From assembly GCA_030150665.1 (NCBI GenBank), contig JASLFJ010000041.1, forward strand, positions 1 to 8,060: a stretch of DNA of 8,060 nucleotides, read 5' to 3'. Made by a program: the position numbers and the translations under genes. Shown piece after piece: positions 1 through 6,237 of the stretch (position 1 is the stretch's first letter; every line of letters begins with the position of its first letter). Under the pieces are notes generated by a model. The model did not search any database, was not told the origin of the DNA, and saw only the letters and a program-made list of their open reading frames with translations. Source of the DNA: Enterococcaceae bacterium. GTDB lineage: Bacteria; Bacillota; Bacilli; Lactobacillales; Catellicoccaceae.

Positions 1-1855
1 TTCCTGTCCGTCGAGCGTCAGTACCGTTAACGACTTCATAAAATCCTTGCTGAATAATATCAATTGCTTCAGGTTGATCAATTTGATTTAGCACCTTAGG
101 TTCAATTTTATAATCTAAAGCCCCTAATGCTCCTGTTTCTGTCGATTGATATACTCCTTCTACAATATGAGGGGCCACGCGTATTCCATCATTTGCAATC
201 GTTGAAACATACTGAGCTAGTTGCATTGGTGTATATGTGTCAAAATTTCCGTAAGATAAATCAAGAAAGTTTGCCATAACACCACTTTTAATATTCCCTT
301 TTTTATCTAAATAATTTTTCGATACAAGTCCAGTAGACTCACCTGGCAGATCAATACCTGTACTCGTTCCTAATCCAAACTGTTCATATGTAGATCTTAA
401 CGTATCAAATGCTTGGGTATCAATAGGTAGTGTCATTCCCGGTTTATAGGTGACTCCTAAAATACCTAAAGCAATTTTCATCATATATACATTAGAAGAA
501 AGTGCTAATGCTTGAACTGCATCAATAGGCACTTGATCATAGGCATTAAATAAAGAACGTTTAACCGCACTTTGACTGAGTTGAATAGGTTCATCAATGA
601 GAACATCATTGCCTTGTAAAATCTGATGTTCAAATCCTGCCATGATAGTAGCGCCTTTAATCGCTGATCCAGGCACAAAAGCTTTGTTAATGGTTCCTAA
701 AGGATCTTCAGACTGTTCACCGGTCAATACATCATGTTCAATACCTGCCATTGCTAAAATATCGCCATTTTTAGGATTTAAAACAACAGCATAAGCTCCT
801 GGAGAATACTCTGCTTTACCACTACCGATTAACTGTTGGTAGTTTCGATTTAAAATATCTTGAACTTCTTCTTGAAATTTTTGATTAATCGTTAACACAA
901 GATTTTTCCCTTTTTCTCCAGGATAAATTTCTTCTTGATGAATAATATTTTGGCCTTTATCTAAAATAACTTCTGATTGAGATTTTGTACCTCTTAAGAC
1001 AGGTTCATACATTTTTTCTAAATAACTATTACCGACACGATCATTTCTAGCATAACCTTGTGCTAAATAGGTATCTAAGTATTCTGCAGGAAGACCTGCT
1101 TGTTCATCTGTAATCGTTCCTAAAATAGTTTTTAAAAAATCCCCTTGAGGATAACTTCGTTCCCAGTCCAATCCTGTTGAAATTCCTGGAATTTGATTAA
1201 TATTTTCCCCAATAATGGCAATTTCTTCATCAGTAACATCTCTATTTTTAATAAATACAGGAGTCATTGCATAAGCACTATTAATTTTTTTAAAAATAGA
1301 GGCTGCCTGTAAACTAGCTTCATCAAAATTTAACGCATCATCAGGAACTCTGTCTAATAATATTTGATAAAGTTCTGATTCTGAACGCTCTTGTCCTTTC
1401 TCATCTTTTTTATCTTGTTCTGTTAAAGTGGCTTGTAATGCTTTTAAATGTTCAGAATTTGCTAAATAAAAATCCTTTTTATCACGTTCTGTTAAATTAC
1501 CTTGCGGCACATCAATGAGTGATTGAATCATATAAGATGTTGTTAACATCTCTTCTGCACTCATACCCGGTTTTTTTGTAAATAAAATAGCTTGATTAGG
1601 TTCATTTCCTACTAAAACCTCTCCAGAAGCATCATAAATCATACCTCTAGGAGTAGATCCTTCAATGATCTTTTTTTGAGTAGCTTCAATTTTTGAAATA
1701 AATAAATCTTTTTTCATTAGCTGCAAATAAGATAGTTGAACAATTAATGCAACAAACAAAATAAAAACAATAAAAAATAAAATGTTTAAACGTGTTGGGA
1801 TATGGCCTTTTTGTGTATTTTGTTTTATCTGTGTTGCTTTTTTACGCCATTTCAT
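1..1855 (-). CDS. pbp2b: Class B penicillin-binding protein PBP2b (transpeptidase), 3' end cut off by the window
   Basis: Membrane-anchored D,D-transpeptidase that cross-links peptidoglycan; in ovococci PBP2b serves peripheral (elongation) synthesis together with a SEDS glycosyltransferase. The window holds 618 codons. Seen: a basic cytoplasmic N-terminus, one membrane segment at about residues 24-42, a PRGMIYD start of the pedestal domain near residue 66, the conserved DRVGNSYLEK segment near 266-280, the catalytic SAIK motif (Ser397, Lys400) and the SSN motif (453-455). These line up with the pneumococcal PBP2b motifs as I remember them. The third motif, KTG, is expected about 170 residues after SSN and therefore lies just beyond the left edge. 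The ATG at 1855 has GAGGGG six bases upstream. It lies 34 nt after lepB with no terminator between, so it is probably cotranscribed. Family assignment is firm; the exact paralogue name is inferred from overall resemblance. Confidence 0.93.
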   Translation of the reverse strand, partial: MKWRKKATQIKQNTQKGHIPTRLNILFFIVFILFVALIVQLSYLQLMKKDLFISKIEATQKKIIEGSTPRGMIYDASGEVLVGNEPNQAILFTKKPGMSAEEMLTTSYMIQSLIDVPQGNLTERDKKDFYLANSEHLKALQATLTEQDKKDEKGQERSESELYQILLDRVPDDALNFDEASLQAASIFKKINSAYAMTPVFIKNRDVTDEEIAIIGENINQIPGISTGLDWERSYPQGDFLKTILGTITDEQAGLPAEYLDTYLAQGYARNDRVGNSYLEKMYEPVLRGTKSQSEVILDKGQNIIHQEEIYPGEKGKNLVLTINQKFQEEVQDILNRNYQQLIGSGKAEYSPGAYAVVLNPKNGDILAMAGIEHDVLTGEQSEDPLGTINKAFVPGSAIKGATIMAGFEHQILQGNDVLIDEPIQLSQSAVKRSLFNAYDQVPIDAVQALALSSNVYMMKIALGILGVTYKPGMTLPIDTQAFDTLRSTYEQFGLGTSTGIDLPGESTGLVSKNYLDKKGNIKSGVMANFLDLSYGNFDTYTPMQLAQYVSTIANDGIRVAPHIVEGVYQSTETGALGALDYKIEPKVLNQIDQPEAIDIIQQGFYEVVNGTDARRTG

Positions 1856-1873
1856 AGTCAACCCCTCTTTTTC

Positions 1874-1894
1874 TATACATCATCATAAACTATT
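1874..1894 (-). repeat. Left copy of a 21-nt direct repeat flanking lepB
   Basis: This segment matches 2421-2441 at 19 of 21 positions in the same orientation. Read on the minus strand it contains the lepB stop codon TAG and a triple ATG. It fills most of the lepB-pbp2b spacer. The other copy occupies the thiI-lepB spacer at the equivalent place, right after the upstream gene. Function unknown. Confidence 0.6.
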
Positions 1895-2411
1895 TGATAG
1901 TACCAAATTTACTTGGTGGCCAAAAAGAAAATTTAACATTTCCAGAAATCGCTTCTATATCTATAGGTCCTACCATTCTACTATCTTTTGAATGTAGACG
2001 ATTATCTCCCATTACAAAGTAAGTATCTTTAGGCACTTTATAACTAAAATCTGGAGTAAGTAACGCACCTTGAGGTAGTTGGGATTTAAACTCATCTAAA
2101 TAAGGTTCATCATAAGGCTCTCCATTAATATATAATTGATCATCTTTATAAGTAACCTCATCTCCAGGAAGGCCAATGACCCGTTTAATATAATTTGTTT
2201 TTTCAACATCAGGAGCAGGAAATGTAACGATATCAAAACGATTAATTTTTGCTGTTTTTAAAGCAATGACCCGTTCTCGGTCTTGAAGCGTGGGATCCAT
2301 AGAATGTCCTGATACGATAACAGGACTAAATAGAAAAGTTCTAATCAATACAACAAAAATAACAATGCCAATAAACCATATTATATTATTAATTATTTCT
2401 TTTTTATTCAT
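1890..2411 (-). CDS. lepB: Signal peptidase I (type I leader peptidase)
   Basis: Membrane-bound serine protease that removes signal peptides from Sec- and Tat-exported pre-proteins on the outer face of the membrane. It uses a Ser-Lys dyad. The 173-residue protein is typical of the short Gram-positive form with a single N-terminal anchor. Seen: a membrane segment at about residues 10-29, SGHSMDP with catalytic Ser37, the YIKRVIGLPGDEV segment with general-base Lys76, and box E, GDNRLHSKDSR, at 135-145. All catalytic boxes are intact, so the enzyme should be active. The ATG at 2411 has AAAGGAG five bases upstream. The gene sits 28 nt after thiI and 34 nt before pbp2b, with no terminator on either side. 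It is flanked by the two copies of a near-identical 21-nt repeat. Organisms of this group often carry more than one signal peptidase, so it need not be the only one. Confidence 0.97.
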   Translation of the reverse strand: MNKKEIINNIIWFIGIVIFVVLIRTFLFSPVIVSGHSMDPTLQDRERVIALKTAKINRFDIVTFPAPDVEKTNYIKRVIGLPGDEVTYKDDQLYINGEPYDEPYLDEFKSQLPQGALLTPDFSYKVPKDTYFVMGDNRLHSKDSRMVGPIDIEAISGNVKFSFWPPSKFGTIK

Positions 2412-2416
2412 AAGTA

Positions 2417-2433
2417 CTCCTTTACATCATCAT
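2417..2433 (-). promoter_or_regulatory. Start-stop element (three ATG codons then TAA) overlapping the lepB ribosome binding site
   Basis: On the minus strand, three consecutive ATG codons followed by TAA (2433-2422) stand in the thiI reading frame, nine bases after the thiI stop. The last two A's of that TAA are the first bases of the AAAGGAG site (2423-2417) that serves lepB at 2411. The ribosome binding site itself is clear. Whether ribosomes finishing thiI reinitiate on the start-stop and so affect lepB translation is speculation, since no Shine-Dalgarno precedes the triple ATG. Confidence 0.35.
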
Positions 2434-2441
2434 GAACTATT
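2421..2441 (-). repeat. Right copy of a 21-nt direct repeat flanking lepB
   Basis: It matches 1874-1894 at 19 of 21 positions, same orientation, with starts 547 nt apart. The shared core on the minus strand is AATAGTT, one variable base, ATGATGATGTA. It overlaps the last two bases of the thiI stop codon. Together the two copies bracket lepB exactly, as would be expected if the spacer was duplicated when lepB was inserted or amplified. The trinucleotide character of the core means chance similarity cannot be excluded. Confidence 0.6.
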
Positions 2442-3675
2442 ACAATAGCTCTTCAAATTCTCTTTCTAATAAAGTTTGATGATCATTAAATTTATCACCT
2501 AAATGAATCATATGTTCTATACTTTGTTGAACGGCTTCTTCAACAAGTTGATCTACATTTAAAGCTGTTTCATAACTAAGGACACGATCTAGTTGTGGTT
2601 TTGTTTTCGGCTGTGGAGGAGTAAAAATAGTACAACAGTCTTCATAAGGTTGAATGGATAAATGAAAAGTATCAATGGTTTCTGCAATTTTAATAATTTC
2701 TGTTTTATCCATAGTAATCAGTGGCCTTAAAACAGGAGTTGATGTCACCTCATTAATTGCATACATACTATGCATTGTTTGCGATGCAACTTGTCCTAAA
2801 GATTCTCCATTAATAATTGCAAGAGCACCATATTTTTCGCGTAATTGATCTGTGATGCGTAACATCATTCGTCTTGTAATTGTCATTAAATAACTGGAAG
2901 GGATGTGTTGTTTAATTTGTTCTTGAATATGTGTAAATGGAACGGTAATAAATAAAAGATCTCCACCGTAAAGTGTTAATTTTTCAGCTAATTGCTTTGC
3001 TTTATATAATGCTTGTTCGCTAGTGTAAGGAGGACTGTGAAAATGTACCGCATATAAACGAATACCTCGCTTCATCGCTAAATATCCAGCAACTGGAGAA
3101 TCAATGCCACCAGATAACATCAACATTCCCTTACCACTTGTACCTACAGGAAGTCCTCCTTTTCCTTGACATGTTTCATAAGATAAGTAAATGCCTTCGT
3201 GTCGCACTTCAACTTTTAACTCTATCTCAGGATGTTTTACAGATACTGTGAGTTGAGGATATTGCTTTAATAAAAAAGCACCTAGCTCTTTATTAATCAT
3301 TGGTGTATCCCAAGGAAAATCTCGATAGGCACGTCTAGCATTAATTTTAAAGGTCATAGGTTGATCCACAAAAGCAAAAAGTTGGGCTGCTCCTTCCATT
3401 AACGCATCAATATTTAAAGGTACCTTCAATACGGGAGAAAAGCTTTGTATGCCAAATACTTGTGCTATTTTATCTTTAACTACTTCATAGTCTGTTCCAT
3501 TTAATGCTAAATTCATTCGATCACGGTGTGCATATATTTTAATATTTGGATAATCATGAAGAACACGGCGCATATTTTCAGCGAGTTGTTGTGTAAATTG
3601 TTTTCTATTTTTTTTCTTTGTTGATAATTCTCCATAGCGAATTAATACTTCACTATATTTATAAGATGTACTCAT
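2440..3675 (-). CDS. thiI: tRNA 4-thiouridine synthase ThiI (short form without rhodanese domain)
   Basis: ATP-dependent tRNA sulfurtransferase that adenylates U8 of tRNA and replaces its oxygen with sulfur to give 4-thiouridine, a near-UV sensor base. Seen in order over 411 residues: an N-terminal ferredoxin-like part starting YSEVLIRYGELSTKKKNR, a THUMP domain at roughly 60-165, the PP-loop SGGIDSP at 188-194, the conserved GESLGQVASQT at 290-300 and EDCC at 345-348. The E. coli protein is about 480 residues because of a C-terminal rhodanese domain carrying the persulfide cysteine. That domain is absent here, as in Bacillus ThiI, so the EDCC cysteines and the adjacent desulfurase should supply and handle the sulfur. 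AGGAGG lies six bases before the ATG and directly follows the desulfurase stop codon; the 13-nt gap suggests translational coupling. A thiamine role is known in enterobacteria but is not indicated here. Confidence 0.97.
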   Translation of the reverse strand: MSTSYKYSEVLIRYGELSTKKKNRKQFTQQLAENMRRVLHDYPNIKIYAHRDRMNLALNGTDYEVVKDKIAQVFGIQSFSPVLKVPLNIDALMEGAAQLFAFVDQPMTFKINARRAYRDFPWDTPMINKELGAFLLKQYPQLTVSVKHPEIELKVEVRHEGIYLSYETCQGKGGLPVGTSGKGMLMLSGGIDSPVAGYLAMKRGIRLYAVHFHSPPYTSEQALYKAKQLAEKLTLYGGDLLFITVPFTHIQEQIKQHIPSSYLMTITRRMMLRITDQLREKYGALAIINGESLGQVASQTMHSMYAINEVTSTPVLRPLITMDKTEIIKIAETIDTFHLSIQPYEDCCTIFTPPQPKTKPQLDRVLSYETALNVDQLVEEAVQQSIEHMIHLGDKFNDHQTLLEREFEELL

Positions 3676-3688
3676 CCTTATCCTCCTA

Positions 3689-4837
3689 TTATTTCTTTAT
3701 ATTCAGTTCTTGAATAATTTGATCTAACGTCTTTAAAAACTGATGAATGTCATATTCTGTTGTCATCATACTCATGCTTAATCGAACCGCTGTCTCTGCT
3801 TCTTTTTCTATATATCCCATAGCCGCTAAAGTATTCATATGTTTTTTCTTTTTCGAAGAACATGCGCTAGTTGTCGATAATGCAATATTTTTTTGATTAA
3901 ATGCACGAACGATAACTTCGCCTTTAATACCCTGAATACCAAAACATAAAATATAAGGACTATAATTGAAGTGTTCAGGACTAAAAATCGAGATGTTAGG
4001 ATACTGTTTGAGATGTTCCATACACTGTTTTTTCAATTGTGCTACTTTTTTAGTACTTTCTTCTTGTTGCTCCATTGTCATTCGATAAGCTTTAGCAGCT
4101 GCCACATGTCCTGCCACATGTTCTGTACCACTTCGGTAGCCGAACTCTTGTCCACCTCCGGTAATAAGTGGAGCTAATTTTTTACCGTGTTTCCAATAAA
4201 GCAGTCCACTTCCTTTAGGGCCATGTACTTTATGCGCAGATCCTGTAAAAAAATCAACACGAGGATGAAACCACTGTTTCATAGGAATTTTACCAAGCGC
4301 TTGCACAGCATCAACATGCAGATGAATTTGCGGAAAGTTTTGTAATAAATTACTTAATTCTAAAATAGGTTGAATGCTTCCCACTTCATTATTTACAGCC
4401 ATCACAGAAACTAATACTGTCTCAGGTCGAATAAGAGCGCTTAATTGATCCATTTGAATAAATCCTTGTTTATCTACTGGAATATAATCAATTTCCCATC
4501 CTAATTGTTTTAATTGCTCAACCGTTTTTTTAACGGAAGCATGTTCAATCGAGGAAATAATCATATGATTGCCAAATGTTCTTTTTTCCAGTGCAGTTCC
4601 TTTAATCACCCAGTTATTTGATTCAGTACCTCCACTTGTAAAATAAAGTTCTTGGGAAGAGATGTGAAATAATTCAGCTAGCTGCTGACGTGCTTTTTCT
4701 AATAATATATGTGCTTGTTCTCCTTGTGTATGAATACTTGATGGATTCCCATAATATTTTTGTGAAACGACTTGATAGGTTTTTAACACATCATCTAGTA
4801 TGGGTGTAGTTGCACAATGATCTAAATAAATACTCAA
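3689..4837 (-). CDS. nifZ: Cysteine desulfurase, NifZ/IscS-like, partner of ThiI
   Basis: PLP-dependent class V aminotransferase-fold enzyme that removes sulfur from L-cysteine as a protein-bound persulfide. Residues are numbered from the upstream ATG at 4846 (385 aa). Seen: DHCATTP near the N-terminus, SGGTESNN (71-78), His102 of the SIEHAS segment, HVDAVQALGKIP with Asp179, and AHKVHGPKG with PLP lysine Lys206. Also present are the RSGTEH motif (238-243) and the persulfide loop TTSACSSKK with Cys329. The loop is of the longer IscS/NifS class, not the SufS type. Its position directly before thiI matches the Bacillus subtilis nifZ-thiI pair, in which NifZ is the dedicated sulfur donor for 4-thiouridine, so that role is the best inference over general Fe-S assembly. 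I prefer the TTG start at 4837 because the GAGG site abuts the ATG at 4846 with no spacing but lies nine bases from the TTG. The resulting MSIYLDHCATTP also resembles family N-termini. Confidence 0.93.
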   Translation of the reverse strand: MSIYLDHCATTPILDDVLKTYQVVSQKYYGNPSSIHTQGEQAHILLEKARQQLAELFHISSQELYFTSGGTESNNWVIKGTALEKRTFGNHMIISSIEHASVKKTVEQLKQLGWEIDYIPVDKQGFIQMDQLSALIRPETVLVSVMAVNNEVGSIQPILELSNLLQNFPQIHLHVDAVQALGKIPMKQWFHPRVDFFTGSAHKVHGPKGSGLLYWKHGKKLAPLITGGGQEFGYRSGTEHVAGHVAAAKAYRMTMEQQEESTKKVAQLKKQCMEHLKQYPNISIFSPEHFNYSPYILCFGIQGIKGEVIVRAFNQKNIALSTTSACSSKKKKHMNTLAAMGYIEKEAETAVRLSMSMMTTEYDIHQFLKTLDQIIQELNIKK

Positions 4838-4846
4838 AATGTTCAT

Positions 4847-4850
4847 CCTC
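4847..4850 (-). promoter_or_regulatory. Ribosome binding site that selects a TTG start for the cysteine desulfurase
   Basis: The minus strand reads AAGAGAGG immediately followed by ATG (4846-4844). With zero spacing that ATG cannot be used efficiently from this site. The in-frame TTG three codons later (4837-4835) has nine bases of spacing, within the normal range. No other purine-rich site lies upstream. Confidence 0.55.
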
Positions 4851-4859
4851 TCTTAAAAA

Positions 4860-4888
4860 ATGATACTGATCTCTAATACATCTGATAA
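4860..4888 (-). promoter_or_regulatory. Candidate sigma-A promoter for the nifZ-thiI-lepB-pbp2b unit
   Basis: On the minus strand a -35-like TTATCA (4888-4883, four of six consensus bases) is separated by 17 bases from a -10-like TATCAT (4865-4860, five of six). Transcription would begin near 4854-4853, giving a leader of about 17 bases that still contains the GAGG site before the TTG start. It sits directly after the prs terminator, where a new promoter is needed. The match is moderate and AT-rich sequence yields such boxes by chance. Confidence 0.45.
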
Positions 4889-4920
4889 AAGACTCCCTAA
4901 CAAAATGATGGTTAGGGAGT
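4887..4920 (-). terminator. Intrinsic terminator after the prs gene
   Basis: Perfect 10-bp inverted repeat ACTCCCTAAC (4920-4911 on the minus strand) and GTTAGGGAGT (4901-4892) around a 9-nt loop. It begins 11 nt after the prs stop codon and is followed by C and four T's (4890-4887). The U tract is short, so readthrough into the desulfurase operon is possible. On the plus strand the stem is followed by AATATA, so it is unlikely to work in that direction. Confidence 0.8.
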
Positions 4921-4930
4921 AATATAGCCA

Positions 4931-5899
4931 TTAAATAAGTAAATGATCAAGGTGATCTACCCAAGGATGGAGTGCTCTATCTTGATAAATTGTTGAAATC
5001 GCTTTTGCAATGTATTGATCAATGGATAAATAAACGATTTTATCGCTTGAAATACGATCTTGCCAATCAATTGAATCTGTCATGCATAATGATGTAATAT
5101 AACTACGATCAAGGTAGTGTTGAGCAGATGGAGAAAAAACACCATGTGATGCACAACCATATATTTTTTTAGCACCCGCTTCATGTAAAATATTTGCAGC
5201 ATTGAAATAAGTATACCCTGTATCAATTAAATCATCGACTAAGATACATCGTTTACCAACAACATCACCAATGACTGATTGATCCGTATGTTCTTGAGTA
5301 TCAATAATAGCAATTGCTGTATCTAAATATTGTGCTAAGCGATAAGCTCTAGCAGTGCCACTATGCGATGGGGCTACTACTACAAAATCATCTCCATAAA
5401 ATTGTAATGCTCGATAATAAGTAGCAAATAAGGGAATTGTATCTAGATGATCTACAGGTATATCAAAAAAACCTTGTAATTGTACTTCATGAATATCTAA
5501 TAAAATTAAATGATCTGCCCCTGCTTCTTTAATTAAATTTGCTACTAACTTGGCACTTACAGGTTCTCTGCTTTTTGATTTTCGATCTTGCCTAGCATAA
5601 GGGTAATATGTAAGAACTACGTAAATAGAGTGTGCGCTACCTCTTTTTAATGCATCAATAGTAATTAACAATTCCATTAAAGCATCATTGACCGAATCAC
5701 TCATTGTATGAATTAAAAATACATCTTTTCCACGAACACTTTCATTGATTTGCACTTGAATTTCACCATCACTAAAATGTGTTAAGGTATATTCACTTAA
5801 AGGAAGATTTAAATATTTAGCGACTCTATTGGATAATTCCTGATCTGGGTGTAAAGAAAAAAGTTGCATTGTTGAAGGTATTTGAACTGATTTTGACAT
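4931..5899 (-). CDS. prs2: Ribose-phosphate pyrophosphokinase, divergent second type (Prs2-like)
   Basis: Family role: transfers pyrophosphate from ATP to ribose 5-phosphate, giving PRPP for purine, pyrimidine, histidine, tryptophan and NAD synthesis. The 322-residue length is normal. Conserved: FSDGEIQV (42-49), YARQDRKSKSREP (101-113), LDIHEVQLQGFFDIPVDHL (134-152) with His137, and the PRPP motif DDLIDTGYT (222-230). Altered: the catalytic flexible loop, IIDKRR in Bacillus Prs, is IIDTQE (198-203), so the essential lysine and arginine are missing. The usual PDHGG segment is PSHSG (177-181) and the THPV-like segment is SHGVFS. As I remember it, the second PRPP synthetase of streptococci lacks the same KRR residues, so this is probably a known Lactobacillales subclass with a canonical Prs encoded elsewhere. 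It may be active with altered properties or act as a regulatory partner. AAGGAG lies seven bases before the ATG; a terminator follows the stop. Confidence 0.9.
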   Translation of the reverse strand: MSKSVQIPSTMQLFSLHPDQELSNRVAKYLNLPLSEYTLTHFSDGEIQVQINESVRGKDVFLIHTMSDSVNDALMELLITIDALKRGSAHSIYVVLTYYPYARQDRKSKSREPVSAKLVANLIKEAGADHLILLDIHEVQLQGFFDIPVDHLDTIPLFATYYRALQFYGDDFVVVAPSHSGTARAYRLAQYLDTAIAIIDTQEHTDQSVIGDVVGKRCILVDDLIDTGYTYFNAANILHEAGAKKIYGCASHGVFSPSAQHYLDRSYITSLCMTDSIDWQDRISSDKIVYLSIDQYIAKAISTIYQDRALHPWVDHLDHLLI

Positions 5900-5949
5900 A
5901 TGAAATCTCCTTATCGTTAATAAATATCATGTATAGATATCTAGTACAA

Positions 5950-6237
5950 TCATTTCAGCATTTGAATAGATTCTTTTCTATTTTGATCAGCTTCTTTAGC
6001 AGCTTGAGTTACACGATATAATGAATAACCTGTTTGCTCTTTCATTATAGCATCAAATTTTTTTTCCTCACTTTTTGAAGGGATAACTTGTTTAAATGCG
6101 CGGTACATTGCTTTCCAATCAGACAATAAAATATCACTTTGATAGGCTTGTTCAACTAAAGTCCATGTATCAATAACTGTACATAATTCTTCAATAGACC
6201 AATCTGGATCTATAGGATAATTTAAAGATTTATCCAT
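5950..6237 (-). CDS. UPF0223 family small protein (YktA-like), function unknown
   Basis: Small acidic, cytoplasmic protein of about 95 residues with no membrane segment or signal peptide. The pattern YPIDPDWS at the N-terminus, the central VIPSKSEEKKF, and GYSLYRVTQAAKEA towards the C-terminus match the UPF0223 family, whose Bacillus member is YktA. No biochemical role is established for the family that I know of. The longest frame starts at 6243, but its ribosome binding site AAAGGAG (6251-6245) is only one base from that ATG. The second in-frame ATG at 6237 has seven bases of spacing and gives MDKSLNYPID, so I prefer it. The start overlaps the 3' end of ynbB by eight bases, and the ribosome binding site lies inside ynbB, which points to translational coupling. 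It is 50 nt upstream of prs. Confidence 0.9.
   Translation of the reverse strand: MDKSLNYPIDPDWSIEELCTVIDTWTLVEQAYQSDILLSDWKAMYRAFKQVIPSKSEEKKFDAIMKEQTGYSLYRVTQAAKEADQNRKESIQMLK

Noticed and set aside
1842..1886. 14-codon frame between lepB and pbp2b beginning with three ATG codons
   Set aside because: No Shine-Dalgarno sequence precedes it and its end overlaps the pbp2b start in another frame; it is kept only as part of the repeat observation.
1782..1991. Plus-strand open frame of 69 codons across the pbp2b-lepB junction
   Set aside because: It is antisense to the 5' end of pbp2b and the 3' end of lepB, has no plausible ribosome binding site, and its product resembles no family.
3830..3862. 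A-rich run in the desulfurase Cys loop (codons for SSKKKKH) as a possible frameshift site
   Set aside because: The codon phasing does not give a standard X-XXY-YYZ slippery heptamer in frame, and the protein reads through normally to its full family length.
3971..4177. Plus-strand open frame of 68 codons within the cysteine desulfurase gene
   Set aside because: It is entirely antisense to a conserved gene and gives a Phe/Ser-rich product with no recognisable features.
4879..4907. Alternative nifZ promoter TTGTTA, 17 bases, TGTATT
   Set aside because: The -35 box lies in the terminator hairpin and both boxes match weakly; the downstream TTATCA/TATCAT pair fits better.
5918..5949. Possible promoter upstream of prs (TTGTAC, 17 bases, TATTTA)
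   Set aside because: Both boxes match the consensus at only about three of six positions, and prs is adequately explained by readthrough from the preceding genes.
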